Positions 52,595-63,923 of a stretch of DNA of 64,000 bases are shown here, piece by piece. A program made the translations under genes and the position numbers. The stretch comes from Salvator merianae (taxonomy: Eukaryota; Chordata; Lepidosauria; Squamata; Teiidae): positions 8,756,248 through 8,820,247 of the forward strand of contig QVOM02000021.1 of NCBI GenBank assembly GCA_003586115.2, in the 5' to 3' direction. The notes under the pieces were generated by a model, which was not told the DNA's origin, searched no databases, and saw only the letters and a program-made list of their open reading frames with translations. Position 1 is the stretch's first letter. Each line of letters begins with the position of its first letter.

Positions 52595-53480
52595 AGAAGC
52601 CCCATATTTAACATAATCCTCTCTTTTCCTACTCTATTGCTAGAGACTCACTGAATTTTCTTTTCTGAAAATCAGTGGGTGACTGGAAGTACTGCTATTG
52701 CTGCGTCATAGATGTTGCTGCATCATTTCTGGGCCACTGGCTGAACCCTGGAAGAGACTATTGAAGAGAGCGACAGTTGGGCAACAGATAGTTAATAGAC
52801 AGTAATAAAGGAGAAGTTTTATGTTGAAACGCAGGCTCCCGAATGATGTTTTGTGTAGTTTTGGACAAACCTAATTTGAGTTAAAAGCAATCTTTGAAAA
52901 GGGAGAGATGAATGTGTGAACAAAAAATACGAGACTGGAAGAACAGTGACTCTCTCTCATGCGTATTTTCATATGCTTGGAACAATCTGAATCTGAAAGA
53001 CAAGGTTTATGCCAACAAATCTCTTCTCCTCTTATCCAATTTTGTTGTTTTTAACATAATGCAATGATTTTCTAGATTGTGCTGATGAAGCTATTCCTTA
53101 AGGCATTATGCAAACTGTATATCTGAAATCATATTCACTGTCTTTATTGCATTAGTGGCATGCTTGAACTTCTCAAATTTGTATTGTCTATTTCATAAGA
53201 TCCTTATGCCTTTAGAAAAGGGCCTAAAGCCATTCTCAAGTGGATGAACTACAGAATAATGTTTGGATGGAGATGAGTTCTTGGTAATGTGAAGTGGCCC
53301 GACAGCAAAACAATTAATAAGAAAATGATTGCCTGGCCTTACCTTCCTTTAATTTCTGATTTGTTATGAGTTTTGTATTCATAAAGTAAACTTGACATGG
53401 GCACAGTGATGCCAATGTAGAAAAAAAGGTTTTAAAAAAATATTAGTCTTGAAAAGTGATATAGAAATTTATTTTTCTTG
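52595..53480. other. Unannotated AT-rich sequence
   Basis: No repeat ends or gene. 53030-53220 is repeat-poor and AT-rich. Confidence 0.3.
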
Positions 53481-53484
53481 CTGG

Positions 53485-53935
53485 TTTGTGCCAGTGAATG
53501 CTAGCTGACTCCTGGGAAATACATGGACATACTTGTAGAATGTGCTTTATGTGAGGCTGTGGGTGCAATGCTAGAAGCTAAGTAGAAGTTTAGCATAAGA
53601 GACGCCATCTTAATAGAACATATGAAGCCTTGAACTAAGATAACTCTTTGCTTTCTTGCTTTCTGTAATCTGCTTGTGCTAGGATGAGCCAGGAAGGGGT
53701 GGGCGGGCAGCATACCATTGTTATCGGTATGCTTGTTACTGTACTTGCTTATGTCAGCGGGAGGTAGTAAAGAATATTAGGTAGCAATAAGATAATGTAG
53801 AAGTAGGCCAATAATCTAGGAAGTAACTAAATTAAGTGGGAAGGTTGACTGAGTTACAAATGCTAATAAATGGTGTAGTAAATCTGTAATTGGGGCTCCC
53901 ATCCTTGTTTGCATATGGGTAGCCATGCTGTTCCA
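53485..53935 (+). mobile_element. Possible degraded LTR
   Basis: 'gatgagccaggaaggggtgg', 'gacgccatcttaatagaaca', then 'gctaataaatgg' (AATAAA) and 'ctgtaattggggctcccatc' have the order of U3, R and U5 text in an endogenous retroviral LTR. No TG/CA ends or target duplication could be fixed. Confidence 0.3.
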
Positions 53936-53962
53936 TGTGTGTGTGTGTGTATGTGTGTATTT
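53934..53962. repeat. (GT)n microsatellite
   Basis: A short dinucleotide run with one A interruption. Confidence 0.85.
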
Positions 53963-54399
53963 ATAAAAAGCATTATAAAGAAGACTGATTCCTTTGTCAT
54001 GGTAATTGGGACAGCCATGCCAAGCAAGAGCCTTTTTGGCACTGAAGGCTGCCCTTGAAGGTGGTTTGGAAGCTGCATCTGCTGCAGAAAGCAGGAGTGA
54101 GACTCCTGACTAGAACTGCTAGCTGGACATGTATTATGCCAGTCCTAAAAGAGTGCCAGTGGCCCTGCACCAAAGTGGGGGATCTTTTGTTTCCCTGGAC
54201 TTAGGTTGCAAGCTGGGGAAAATTTATTGGCATGGCTGGAAACAAATCTTGGAAGTGGGTCACTTCTGGAGCCTGGCAGTAGGCCACTTTAACTGCATGG
54301 CCACTCTAGCTGGGCTGTTTGTTGAGGAAACACAAGGGAGACCACTTCAGGGATGTTGCGACCACCTTCTTGGGGTTATGGGCACACTTGTCTCAGTAG

Positions 54400-54500
54400 A
54401 AACATATTTATTTATTAATTCGGATTTTTATACCAACCAATACTGGAGTCTCAGGGGTGTATGCAATTAAAAAATACCCAACTATTTAAAACAGAAAATA
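54400..54500 (-). repeat. L2-like LINE 3' end (minus strand)
   Basis: 'atatttatttattaattc' then 'ttataccaaccaa' and 'gagtctcaggggtgt' is a worn reverse complement of the LINE 3' end. Confidence 0.4.
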
Positions 54501-55534
54501 AAAGATTAAAAATAGATGACAAAAACTATAAAGAAAAACATGAAAAGAAAAGAAAAAAAATTGTATAGATACAGGGTGACTCCAGAAAAAAATCAAAATA
54601 CCGGGTTCTCGATTACTTCCTGAAGACATGGGAAAGAAGATATAATTTTGTCTGGTGTCTGAATTAATCAGGGGTAGATATTTGGCAAATCTCACTGGGG
54701 AGGATGTTCTATGGTTGGGGGAGTACCACTTAGAATGGACCATGTAGAAGTGTCACACTGTCCAAGGGTGAACTAATTAGAGGGCTTGGGAAAGAAGCAG
54801 TGGTAGTGCTGAGAAGAATGATCTCTAGGGTGTGTGCAGTATACCGGAGTCCATCCTAAGCTTCCTTTGCACTGATCAGTCAGTTTTCCCCTTCCCCATT
54901 TGTTCCTCATGACAATCAAGTAAGATACGTCAGGCTGAGGCAGTGAGCTAGCTAGCTGTTGAAATGCAGGTTTGAACCCTAATCTCTCATTAATTACTAC
55001 AGTGCTCTAATCACTCCTAATTGTGAGTATAGACAAGATCTGCACCAGCCTCTGAGATGATGCTCTAACCAAAGCGGCGCCAGAAATCACCTTAAAGTAG
55101 AGCAATACAGTGGTAGCCCTCTAATTATGGTGGCATGCTGTCTGCACATCTGCCACTTGCTTCTGCTGGTGCAACAATTGCAGCCAGGGAACTTTCTTTC
55201 CCCGGCTGCCCGGGCTGTTCAAGCCTGGCCAGAACGTTTCAACCCCCTGTGCGTTGAAAAAGCTGCTGGTGATGACAGCTGCAAACTAGGAAGGTCAGCT
55301 CAAACAGTGGTGGCATGGTGGCAAAATGGCACCAGAAGAGTGGGAGCAAGTACTTGGGGAGCACTTCCTCCCAATCACCATTTATAGCACTGTCTTGAGT
55401 ATTTATGGCAGGATGGTGACTGGCTATTTAAAGGTCTGCACAGACTTGTGCCCTGCCAGAGTGCTAACTCTGTGGTGAAGGTGCAGGGCTGAACAGATCC
55501 TTCACTCCTGTGATGAGTTAAGGCACTCTGAGGG
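54501..55534. other. Unannotated sequence
   Basis: No gene or repeat end recognised. 55180-55380 is GC-richer. Confidence 0.3.
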
Positions 55535-56350
55535 TGTGATCAGATGGGCTATTTTGGCCATCTTCCAGTTGCACGGAAGCTGCGGTGTTCATAAAGCTCT
55601 TTGGTAAAGCCGCCTCTGAGCCTCTCGGAGGCTGCCTGGGTTGGGTCTTCTATATTCGGCTTTTCTGTGCTTTCAGGTAGCCTTGGGGAGCACCTCAACC
55701 AATCAGAGTCTTGCAGGAACCAGTGGGACAATAGCACAAGAAGGGAGGGGGCGAGTGAGCTCTTGCCAGCACGGGAAACTTTTCAAACTCCCTGCCTTCT
55801 GTAAATAAAAAAAGACATCGGTAGCGAGGTGTGAAGAAAGCCCCTTGCTGTTAAAGTCCAGTGTGTTTTTTTAACTACAGAAGGCAAGGGGGTTGAAAAG
55901 TTTCTTCACACTCGCAAATCTCTCCCTCACCTTTTCTCCCCATGCTGACAGATCTTTCCCTCTGCTCAGTTCAACTGAGGCATCCACTTCCTGCCTCTCT
56001 GCAGAAGCAGCTTCCATGCAAGTCCTTAACTGCCAGGGTTTTCCCTTTTCTCCCTCTCTGCCCATTGCTCCGGTTCCCTGAGGCTTTGGTAAATGAGGAA
56101 ATAAGGGATCCGGTGACGTGAGGAAATCTGAGATAAGGAATTACTGGCAGTTAAGGAGTTAACAACTTGGGGAACTGCTTGGCAGAGAGGTGGGGAGTGG
56201 CCAATCAGCGAGCAGCTCCCTTTGCAGGCTGTGAAGTTGGATGGGTGAATCGCCTCATCGGTAAGTGTATGTGGAAGGCTTTTTACCTGTGCACCCAGGA
56301 ATTATCCGCTCCTTTCATGCAGGTGATTTTAAAAATCACTAATCTGGGGC
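55535..56350. repeat. Dispersed repeat family E, longest copy
   Basis: The left end 'agggtgtgatcagatgggct' lies at 55539. It is followed by the collinear blocks listed for 41451-41907, plus an interior segment (55800-56100) not seen there. It ends near 'ttttaaaaatcactaatctg'. The inverted terminus seen in the 41-kb copy suggests an 0.8-kb non-autonomous DNA transposon. Confidence 0.55.
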
Positions 56351-56384
56351 AACACAGCCTCAGGCTGTATGCAAATCCTGCCAC

Positions 56385-56470
56385 AGGTACTTTTTTTTGC
56401 ACAGAGTCTTATTCTGGATTATATCCCAGAATAGAGACCTCCCATCTGCACGCAGGTGCAGACTATGGCA
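56385..56470. mobile_element. Palindromic MITE family A, left part only (copy 9)
   Basis: 'ttttgcacagagtcttattc' and 'tggattatatcccagaatag' then 'gcaggtgcagactatggcac' are the left arm; the right arm is missing. Confidence 0.6.
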
Positions 56471-56737
56471 CGAAGCGACTGTACAATGAGTAAGCAAGAG
56501 TCAGATTGCTCGCAACTTTTCCCTCTTGCCTGCCTCCTTTTTTGGACAGGCACCAGCTGGCTGCTGCCTCTGCAAGTCCTGCCCCCATCGCTTTCTCCAA
56601 GTTAGTTTGGTGGCGTGTTTAATTGAGTCTGGTAGGTTTTTGGATCCATTCCAGACCAGATCCTCCTGTTTTGATCATTTCTTCTGCTTCTGCTCCTCCA
56701 GGTTAGTCAGTGCTCAGAAAGAGGTAATGCTGGTGGT

Positions 56738-56738
<1 letters not shown>
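56471..56738. other. Unannotated sequence
   Basis: Nothing recognised. Confidence 0.3.

Positions 56739-56776
<38 letters not shown>
56739..56776. repeat. (ATC)n microsatellite
   Basis: About twelve units of atc/cat. On the minus strand this is (GAT)n placed right after 'ggaattataaataaaa', so it is probably the tail of a minus-strand retroposon. Confidence 0.9.
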
Positions 56777-56777
<1 letters not shown>

Positions 56778-58018
56778 TTTTATTTATAATTCCCCTTTCA
56801 CCAAAGGGCAGAACAGCAAACATATACAATCAACAGACAAACAAAATAATACACACACATATAAATTGAACACTATTTCATTTCACTTCATTTCAAATAA
56901 TTTGTATACCACCTTTCCAAATAATATTGCTGAAGCTGGTTTGCAGCATGGCAAAAATTTACATAAGTCATCATCAAAATATAAGAATCATACTATCAAC
57001 AATACATATAATCAGAATAAAACAATATACAACATAACAGAAAGCAAACCACTACAGCAAAAATAGCTAACAGTAGACAGAGTCCAACAGGACAACTCTG
57101 TCCCAGGTGTGAACTGTACTGTGAGCTCTTCATTTAGTCCTGTTAAGGACCCTTTTCCGTGTCCGCAGAATGAATTCAGGCCTCAGTGTGTGCAACTCTG
57201 TATGCTGGAAGCAAGGAGCCTTTGACAGTCTCTTTTTCAACCAGTTTACCCTATCTGAATGTAGCTGATTCTAAAAATTCTAACTACAGAACAGTTATCT
57301 CTCCAGCATCCAACTTTGGTCACCTCTGCTAATAGGCTTTCCAAATGTGTAGCTGGCACTTCAAAAGCAGCAGGATGAAAGGAAAATAGCACATGCACTC
57401 TGGAGGCAGCGATACCTCTACCATTATCTCCTTCAATTCTTTTAATAACTATTGACTGCCTCTAGGATAGCATCAATCTGTTTTAAGGCAATGATCAAGA
57501 TCTCAGGAACAAACTGATGTCACTCTTAGAAGCAAAACAAAACCAGAATACAAAAAACAAAAAAGAAAGAAAGAAGAGGATGCTGTTTAGTTCTAAACTC
57601 ACCCAGAAGAAATTTGCTAAGGTTAATGTAATATCTAGACTATGTTTCATGACTTTAAAAAAATCTGAAACTTAGCTGTAAAATCGACTGCTGTGTAGCG
57701 CCAGGATAATGGGGGGCTTAAACCTTAACAGATGGACCAGATTTGCAGCTAATACTGGCTTGCGACTTGCTTCCCTTTGCAGATGGCAACATATCTGACA
57801 AAGTCTGATGTAGTTAATAAAAATAGCGGGTGAAGCATCTATTTTTCCGAACGTGCAGTTGAAATAAAACGTACAAGTTCCCTCCCATATTATATTAAGA
57901 ACCCAGCATATTGGAAAGCAGTCACAGATACCCTGTGTAATATGTTTATTTGGACCTGGTAAAAGAAAGTAGAGAAATGTTGAAGCTGAACACAACTCCC
58001 AATAACTATATGGTCGCA
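56777..58018 (-). repeat. Possible LINE 3' UTR region ending in (GAT)n
   Basis: Minus-strand text such as 'ggaaaggtggtatacaaatt' and 'ggggaattataaataaaa' precedes the GAT tail, as in LINE 3' ends. Upstream, 57100-57500 and the 115-residue frame at 57672-58019 show no reverse-transcriptase motif, so clade and extent are unknown. Confidence 0.3.
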
Positions 58019-58130
58019 TGCATGCAGTTTTCTTGGCAACATCACAGTGCTTTATTCTGAGAAGGTGATAGGCATCAGACTTCTGTTTTCCAGGCAGCTG
58101 CTCTATGACGGAGCTGTAGCTGTTTTCAAA
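58019..58130 (-). mobile_element. Sauria-type SINE remnant
   Basis: 'gcagttttcttggca', 'ctgttttccaggcagctgct' and 'ctatgacggagctg' follow the order of copies at 49726 and 52390, with the middle replaced or badly diverged. Confidence 0.5.
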
Positions 58131-58706
58131 AATAAGCTAGCTGTAGTGTATCAACAGCAGAAAAAGGGTTAAAACTAGACAAGATGAATGCCAAGTGTTT
58201 TGAGGTGGTACTCTTAATGCTGGATGTAGGAGATCTGGACTGAAACTTCTGCTCTGCCGTAAAACATAATAAGCAGTCTCCGTACCATCCAGATGGGGTG
58301 GGATTCAAGCCGTTGCACAAGTGCTGGCCTTGGGGGCATGTGGGCATGCAGTCTAAATTCCCTGAAACCCTTCAGGAACACTACAGCACGTGGAATGCTG
58401 TCTGCAGTAACCCCAAATGCAGCTGGAACCATGGCCACAGACTGGACGTGCAGCTGGAAGTCCACTGCATTTTTGGCCTGCAGCAGGTGTCAGCCTGTTG
58501 TGTCGACTCCTGGCTGCTGCACATATCCAAACGGTGGCCAAGTGTCAATGCCCTAGACAGGATGGCCTCAGAGTAGTCTCAGAGTTGGGCCAGCTCAGAG
58601 GCTGAATGTGGGTGGAAGCATTTGCATGTCTCCCAGGTGACCAGAGCTGAAAATGAAGCATTTGCTCATCTACCGTGTGGATGCAGCCTCTGTTGTGATA
58701 TACAAA
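58131..58706. other. Unannotated GC-richer sequence
   Basis: 58293-58605 is open in several frames on both strands, typical of GC-richer repeat DNA. It ends with 'gtgtggatgcagcc' at 58676-58689, the inverse of a 'ggctgcatccacac' MITE-type end. No gene is supported. Confidence 0.35.
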
Positions 58707-59044
58707 GGCCCTATTCGTACTTGGCAATAGCAAGCATTGAGAATGCTTGCTATCCAAGTGCGTTTGCAGGCTTCATCTGCTCCCGATCACTACTACTGGT
58801 GGTGCAAAAAATAGTAGTGTGCAACCTTAACTGAAGCTGCTGTGGTGAGGATTGGGCACGGCTATTGGCATCAGGACCTGTCTTCGGCCACACAGCGCGG
58901 ACAGTGGCTATGCTGCACGATTAGCTGCAGCAAGGTTTTGCACTTGCCTGTTTTCACACTTATCATGCTAACACAGACTAATTAGTCTATGCTAGTGTGA
59001 TAAGTGTGAAAATAGGCAAGGGCAAAACCTTGCTGCAGCTAAAA
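58707..59044. mobile_element. Foldback MITE family C, copy 10, with internal hairpin
   Basis: The left end 'ggccctattcgtacttgg' is followed by the family hairpin ('caatagcaagcattgagaat'/'gcttgctat'), 'ctgctcccgatcactact' and 'cacagcgcggacagtggcta'. The right terminus is not found; instead the element ends in the hairpin at 58921-59042. Confidence 0.6.
58921..59042. repeat. Imperfect palindrome, about 60-nt arms
   Basis: 'ttagctgcagcaaggttttg' at the left faces 'caaaaccttgctgcagctaa' at the right, continuing through 'ttttcacacttatca'/'tgataagtgtgaaaa'. The perfect 14-nt centre is agactaattagtct (58975-58988). A handful of mismatches separate the arms. Confidence 0.88.
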
Positions 59045-59784
59045 AGGTCTACTTATGGATGAAAGATTGTCTAGGAATTCTTTGTAAACTACCTTAGGCT
59101 CCAAGATATGGAAAAGCAAGGCTACTACCAGGTACGCTTGATATGCCGACGGGTTGGCAGCATTATAGCTGGACCACCAACTACTCCCATTGCCAGGTTG
59201 GGGCTGTCATGATCTATTGGCCACTTAATCCAATGCAAAAATAGTACTTGAGATCCAGTGCTAGTTTTACTTTGCTGTGATGTTTTCAACTTGTCGTGTG
59301 TCTAAAAAGACTCCTGCCACATTAGTTTGCTGGCAACTTCAGGGAGTGCATCATGTGCATGCAAAGGGGATAGGCATGGGGTTTGCTTGTGGAAGTTGCC
59401 AGCAAATTAATGCCGTGGGAACTTGTCAGATCTTGCTAGACTGCCTGGTAAGTGAAATGATGTCAGGGAACCCTGTGTAAATCTGGCAAGCCAAGGTGAT
59501 GAGCAATGCCTGTTTCCCCTTAATATTCGGTGTTTATCTCTGTCACCTGGAGGCAACCTAATTTAATTACATAATTAATGTCACTACTTTTCGACCTTGC
59601 CCACGTTATATAGTTATATTGAGTAAACAGTTTGTAATCATGGTATTGATGACTGATCAACAACCACCAGCAGTAACTTCCTTCAGTCATGAGTAGAGCC
59701 TACCCCTTCTGATCCAGTTTAATATGTGCTCAAATATATCCCCTTTCCTTTTTTAATGACCTCAATGTGCCACCAATCTGATGA
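59045..59784. other. Unannotated sequence
   Basis: No gene or repeat end recognised. Confidence 0.3.
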
Positions 59785-60105
59785 CAACTTAGGCCATGTC
59801 CAGATACACAGTGATCTCACCTGCCACGCACTGTTCACAGTGCGCTGATCCTTGGCACGCAGTGAGACCTCTTCACGCATTGCTGACCACTTCTGTCTGC
59901 CCGTGATGCAATTTAAAAAAAGCATATCTAAGGTGGCTTAGATATGGTTCGCGGGTGGAATTGTTCATATTCTAGTCTGCTTCTTCTCTCTTCATGAAAA
60001 TTCTAGGTCAGAAAAGGTGGTTTAGACATGGGATGAAAACATGAATGCCACATATTGCTGTTTCTGTGGAGCTTTGAGCCACTTTTTTTTGTGAATGCAG
60101 CATAA
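59785..60105 (+). repeat. Dispersed repeat family D, copy 3
   Basis: 'aattgttcatattctagtct' and 'cttcttctctcttcatgaaa' are collinear with 10505-10560. The segment starts with 'ggccatgtccagatacac' and ends 'ttgtgaatgcagc', possible DNA-transposon termini. Confidence 0.5.
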
Positions 60106-60136
60106 GGCACCTGGAAGGCTGCTTTCAGTTCACCAT

Positions 60137-60604
60137 GGCCTTTTCCTCACTGGACACTGTCTTGTGATAAGAAAGGGTCCAAAGGCCTCCCTTTTGCACA
60201 CTTGTGTGGTTCAAAGGAGGCCCCACCCCCTCCTAGCATGTTCTGTCCACACAGGGCTAGGATGTCCAAACTGGCACCCTAGTCTGTTTACCAGTAGACC
60301 TTGACATCAGGATTACTGGCATACCAGAAGCTGTATACTGGTCCAAGGAGGCAAGCAGACAGCATGCCTCTGTGGTTTGGTGTTCCATGGGAGACTCATT
60401 TGAGTGGCACCAGAGGAGTACTGCTGAAATGCCTCTCCCGAGCTTTGAAGACCAGGTGATTTTGTTCCTAGCTTTAGAGCATTCAGAGGACCTTGTGCTG
60501 GCTCTGAAGCTGGTGCACACTTTGGAACTGATATGGGACAGGGTGTTCCAGTACGGAGGGCCTTGTCTCAGGTTGGGATGCAGTATGTAAGTGTGAATCC
60601 AGGG
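60137..60604. mobile_element. MITE family B, copy 3
   Basis: Collinear with 13714-14145: 'tctgtccacaca', 'ccagtagaccttgacatcag', 'actgctgaaatgcctc' and 'ggctctgaagctggtg'. The left end is 'ggccttttcctcac' and the right 'gtgtgaatccaggg'. CAT lies outside both (60134-60136, 60605-60607), a possible duplication. Confidence 0.6.
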
Positions 60605-60607
60605 CAT

Positions 60608-62125
60608 GGAACCTACTCTTGAGGTTTTATTGTGGAGGGCTCAGGATACTTGCACAGGTACCCTGGTGTTGTTCTGGAAGTACCTGTACATGGTCTGTGT
60701 TTGAGCAAGGATTGCTCACAACAATGCCAGTTTGGCATTGACCTTAATTAACATTTTGCAAACAACTATTAAAATTGTTCTGCAGCTAGGTTGGGAGGTG
60801 GGGAGAATGCAGGTGAAGTGGAGGGTCCATCATGTTTTGACGCTAAGTGTTAAATGAAGACCCTGAGATCTCAATTCAATTCATTTAGGGGTTATAAAAT
60901 GTACTATGTGTACTTACTCTTAGTAAGTATTTTAAAGTTTTGTTTCAAGGGAAGTATGTTTAAGGGATCCGACTAGCTCTGATTAAGTTGCACTGAGACC
61001 ATGTGTGGTGAAATTTTCCACCACGCAAGAAATTCTAAGGTAAATGGGAAACGTAGGAGGTTTGCACTATTAAAATCAGGGATGAAACAATCATTTCTCC
61101 AGTGTCGCTGGAATCAAATGTATAAACCCTTTCAAGAAAAAATGCTCAGAATACTGGAGAGACACAATTTTCTGTCAGACTTTCCACATTAGAAAATCAG
61201 ATACATCAGGGATGTAATCCTTTTTTTGGGCTTCTGGACACATTTTGACTGCCTTTTATTGTTTCTTTTGTCAACGGAGGCTAAAAGAGTTTCTAACACA
61301 GTGGCCGAGAAATGACTTGTTTTTTCTAATGGATTTTTTTTGCAGAAAAGGGAAATCGGCAATCAATAAAGGAAATGCATAGACAGACAGTATCATGAAG
61401 AAAGGTGAATAGTGTCAAAAAATTAAAACCTAACAATGATCTGTCAGTGTGATGAGTACACAAGAAAGTTCTTATGTGGAAAATGCTGAATATTTGTCCA
61501 GCCCAGTGCCTCTTGGGTACCATAGCTGTGAATGGGTTCTTCTGCAGGCTGGTTCTTTTTATTCTCCAAGGATATTGTTCATTTTAATAATGTTATGTGT
61601 TTTTCCATTTGTACATGATTTATTACTTTATTATTTATTTTCTTGATAGTGCATTTCTTTTTAATAAAATATGTTGCCTTAGTTTTATTCTAAAAGGTGA
61701 TTAATAAGCTGTTATCTACTTATAGCACTATTTACTCTTTTGGACAAAGGTTGGGAGTGTTACAGCATGTCAGAGGTGGAAAGTACAATTTAGGCCATTG
61801 TGATCAATCCAGCTGATGTTCAACATTCTTCAGAAGTTTTCATTCTTCCTTTAGAACTTGCGTACTTTCCTTAATTTATGTTCCATCATGCTTGTTGGTG
61901 TCTGAAAAATCTCAAAAAGATGCATGACTAGCTTCTAACTGAACACATGTAATGAAAGAGAAACCAGGCAATTGGTTCCACTGGGTAGCTGCTCTTACTA
62001 TAAGAATTTCTCCCTGATGTTCTGCCAAAGACTATATCCAGATGCCCTCCTTCTTTAGTATGGGAAGCATGAGTAACCCAGGGGTGAATGAGCCATGCCC
62101 ACAGGGCTGGGGCATTACAACAACT
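60608..62125. other. Unannotated AT-rich sequence
   Basis: No transposon landmark or gene. 60720-61340 is repeat-poor. Confidence 0.3.
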
Positions 62126-62129
62126 AGTG

Positions 62130-62168
62130 GAATGTTGCTGTGAGCAAACTTGTGCTCACAGCAGCAAG
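62130..62168. repeat. Short hairpin
   Basis: 'ttgctgtgagcaaact' faces 'tgtgctcacagcagcaa', with a loop of a few bases. It is isolated and may be a remnant of a family-C type stem. Confidence 0.6.
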
Positions 62169-63735
62169 AGTTCCTCACAGACTTTCTTGATCCAAAAGTG
62201 ATAGCAGAAGTCAGCCATTTTTAGTTTTGTGTATCGTGATTCTGTGAGGAATCCTTGCCTGTTGAGTTGCCTGCTCACCTCTCTATAAGTCCGCATGGGG
62301 AGGAGATGTAACTCTGTGAGTGACAGATGCCTCAGAGTACTCTCTACCAGTTTACTGGTAGGTCTGCCTGGATGGACAGGGACAAACAAAAAGGTGTCTG
62401 GTCTCTTGGCCACATCTCAAAAGGCCCATGTAGATACAGCCACAATGTGACTTACAGCTTGAATTCATTATGCTTTGTCCTGACTTCTGAGATAATAGAG
62501 AAAGGGTCACGACCCCCTTTTGTTTGACATCCTTTCAGGTACTTAAAAAGTTGTGCAGTCTGCCATCAATATTCACATTCACACATGAATTACATAACAT
62601 TTATGCAGACAATGTAGTTTACTTAGTTCACACCTTCCCCACCCCCGCCAAATGCTGCTGTTGAACTTACTCATATGATGTCCTAGATTGCGAATTTCAG
62701 ATCTGGCAAAGGAACTCATGCAGTTGAGCGTGAATTCAACATGAATGGAAGCATTTGGGAATAAGCGCGAACAAGCCCGAAGGCAATTGTAGAAGTTACT
62801 TCCATCTGTCTCTGTGAATCCAGAGGCTAAACTTCTGAGATCCTGTGATAAGAAGTGGAGTGAGAATGCATACAAACACGGACATTTCAAGAAACTAGTA
62901 GCTATAAAAAGGGATAGGCAATTTGGAAACAGCTCCTACTGGGTGACTATTTTGGGAATAACATCAACACAAAGACCAAGCAAAAAAGCAACAGGAATAT
63001 GCCATTTTTCTGGCACTAGAAATCTGGAATGTATCTGTTTGACCTTATAAATCAAACTAGTTTTCATACCAATGAGCATAAATAGAACTGACAATTAGTA
63101 GCAGCTTTCCTGCTAGTGAGGAAGAAACAGGAATGAACAAATTGCAAGAAAAAAGAATAAGAGATGGAGCCTCCAGGTACCCACAGAAAGCGTTAATGAG
63201 CTCCTTGTATTTCAGGCTAAATTCCTCCTTAGGGGCACCATGAATGCAAACAATATGAAATTATATTACAAACCGTTTAGTGGTTTATGGTATTGAAACA
63301 TAAAGGACAAATCTAGTCCAAACGATGATGTATGCAATTACATTTTCTTTTTTATATCTGGAGGTTATATTATTTCCCTTTTCTCAGCTCGTGTACACAC
63401 AAATGATAAAACTATGGACATGTGTAGACTTTTCATAAATTATTGTGGACATGTTGTTTGTAGGTGGTAAATAGAACCTGTGTCTCACAGGATGTATATC
63501 GAGGGTATCAGAATAGCTGAGAATCCTGGGAATAGAATCCTGGGGTTTGGATCCAGGAACATCTGGAGGACCACAGTTTGAGACCAGAATGACCAGAATT
63601 TCCCCATCACTTGGAGGACTGTGTCGGCTGAAGCTGGATTATAATTTCCTTTTTTTGGTCTTTCCTTTATTGAGATTGCAGTCCAAAACATTTTATGCTT
63701 CTTGTCATAAAAATGTTAGAACAGCTTACAACAGT
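62169..63735. other. Unannotated sequence
   Basis: No gene or repeat end recognised. 62650-62960 is repeat-free by eye; the 103-residue minus frame there has no domain. Confidence 0.3.
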
Positions 63736-63737
63736 GC

Positions 63738-63785
63738 TGGGGTAAGGTCTATTGAACTCATTGGGACTTCCCTCTGAAGAATCCT
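63738..63785. repeat. Squamate repeat tag
   Basis: 'tattgaactcattgggactt' resembles the 'gaactcaatgggacttact' phrase frequent in lizard dispersed repeats. The surrounding element cannot be delimited. Confidence 0.35.
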
Positions 63786-63894
63786 TCCTGAGAATGTATG
63801 TTCATTCTTTATAAATTCCCCTCCTATTTATACCTTTTCAGCTGTTCTACATGATTTGTTTTTTCAGTATGATAATTACAGGAAAATGGCTGGA

Positions 63895-63923
63895 TTTTTA
63901 TTTATTTATTTATTTATTTATTT
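63895..63923. repeat. (TTTA)n microsatellite
   Basis: Seven uninterrupted units, probably the tail of a minus-strand LINE; the body is not recognisable before the window ends. Confidence 0.85.
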
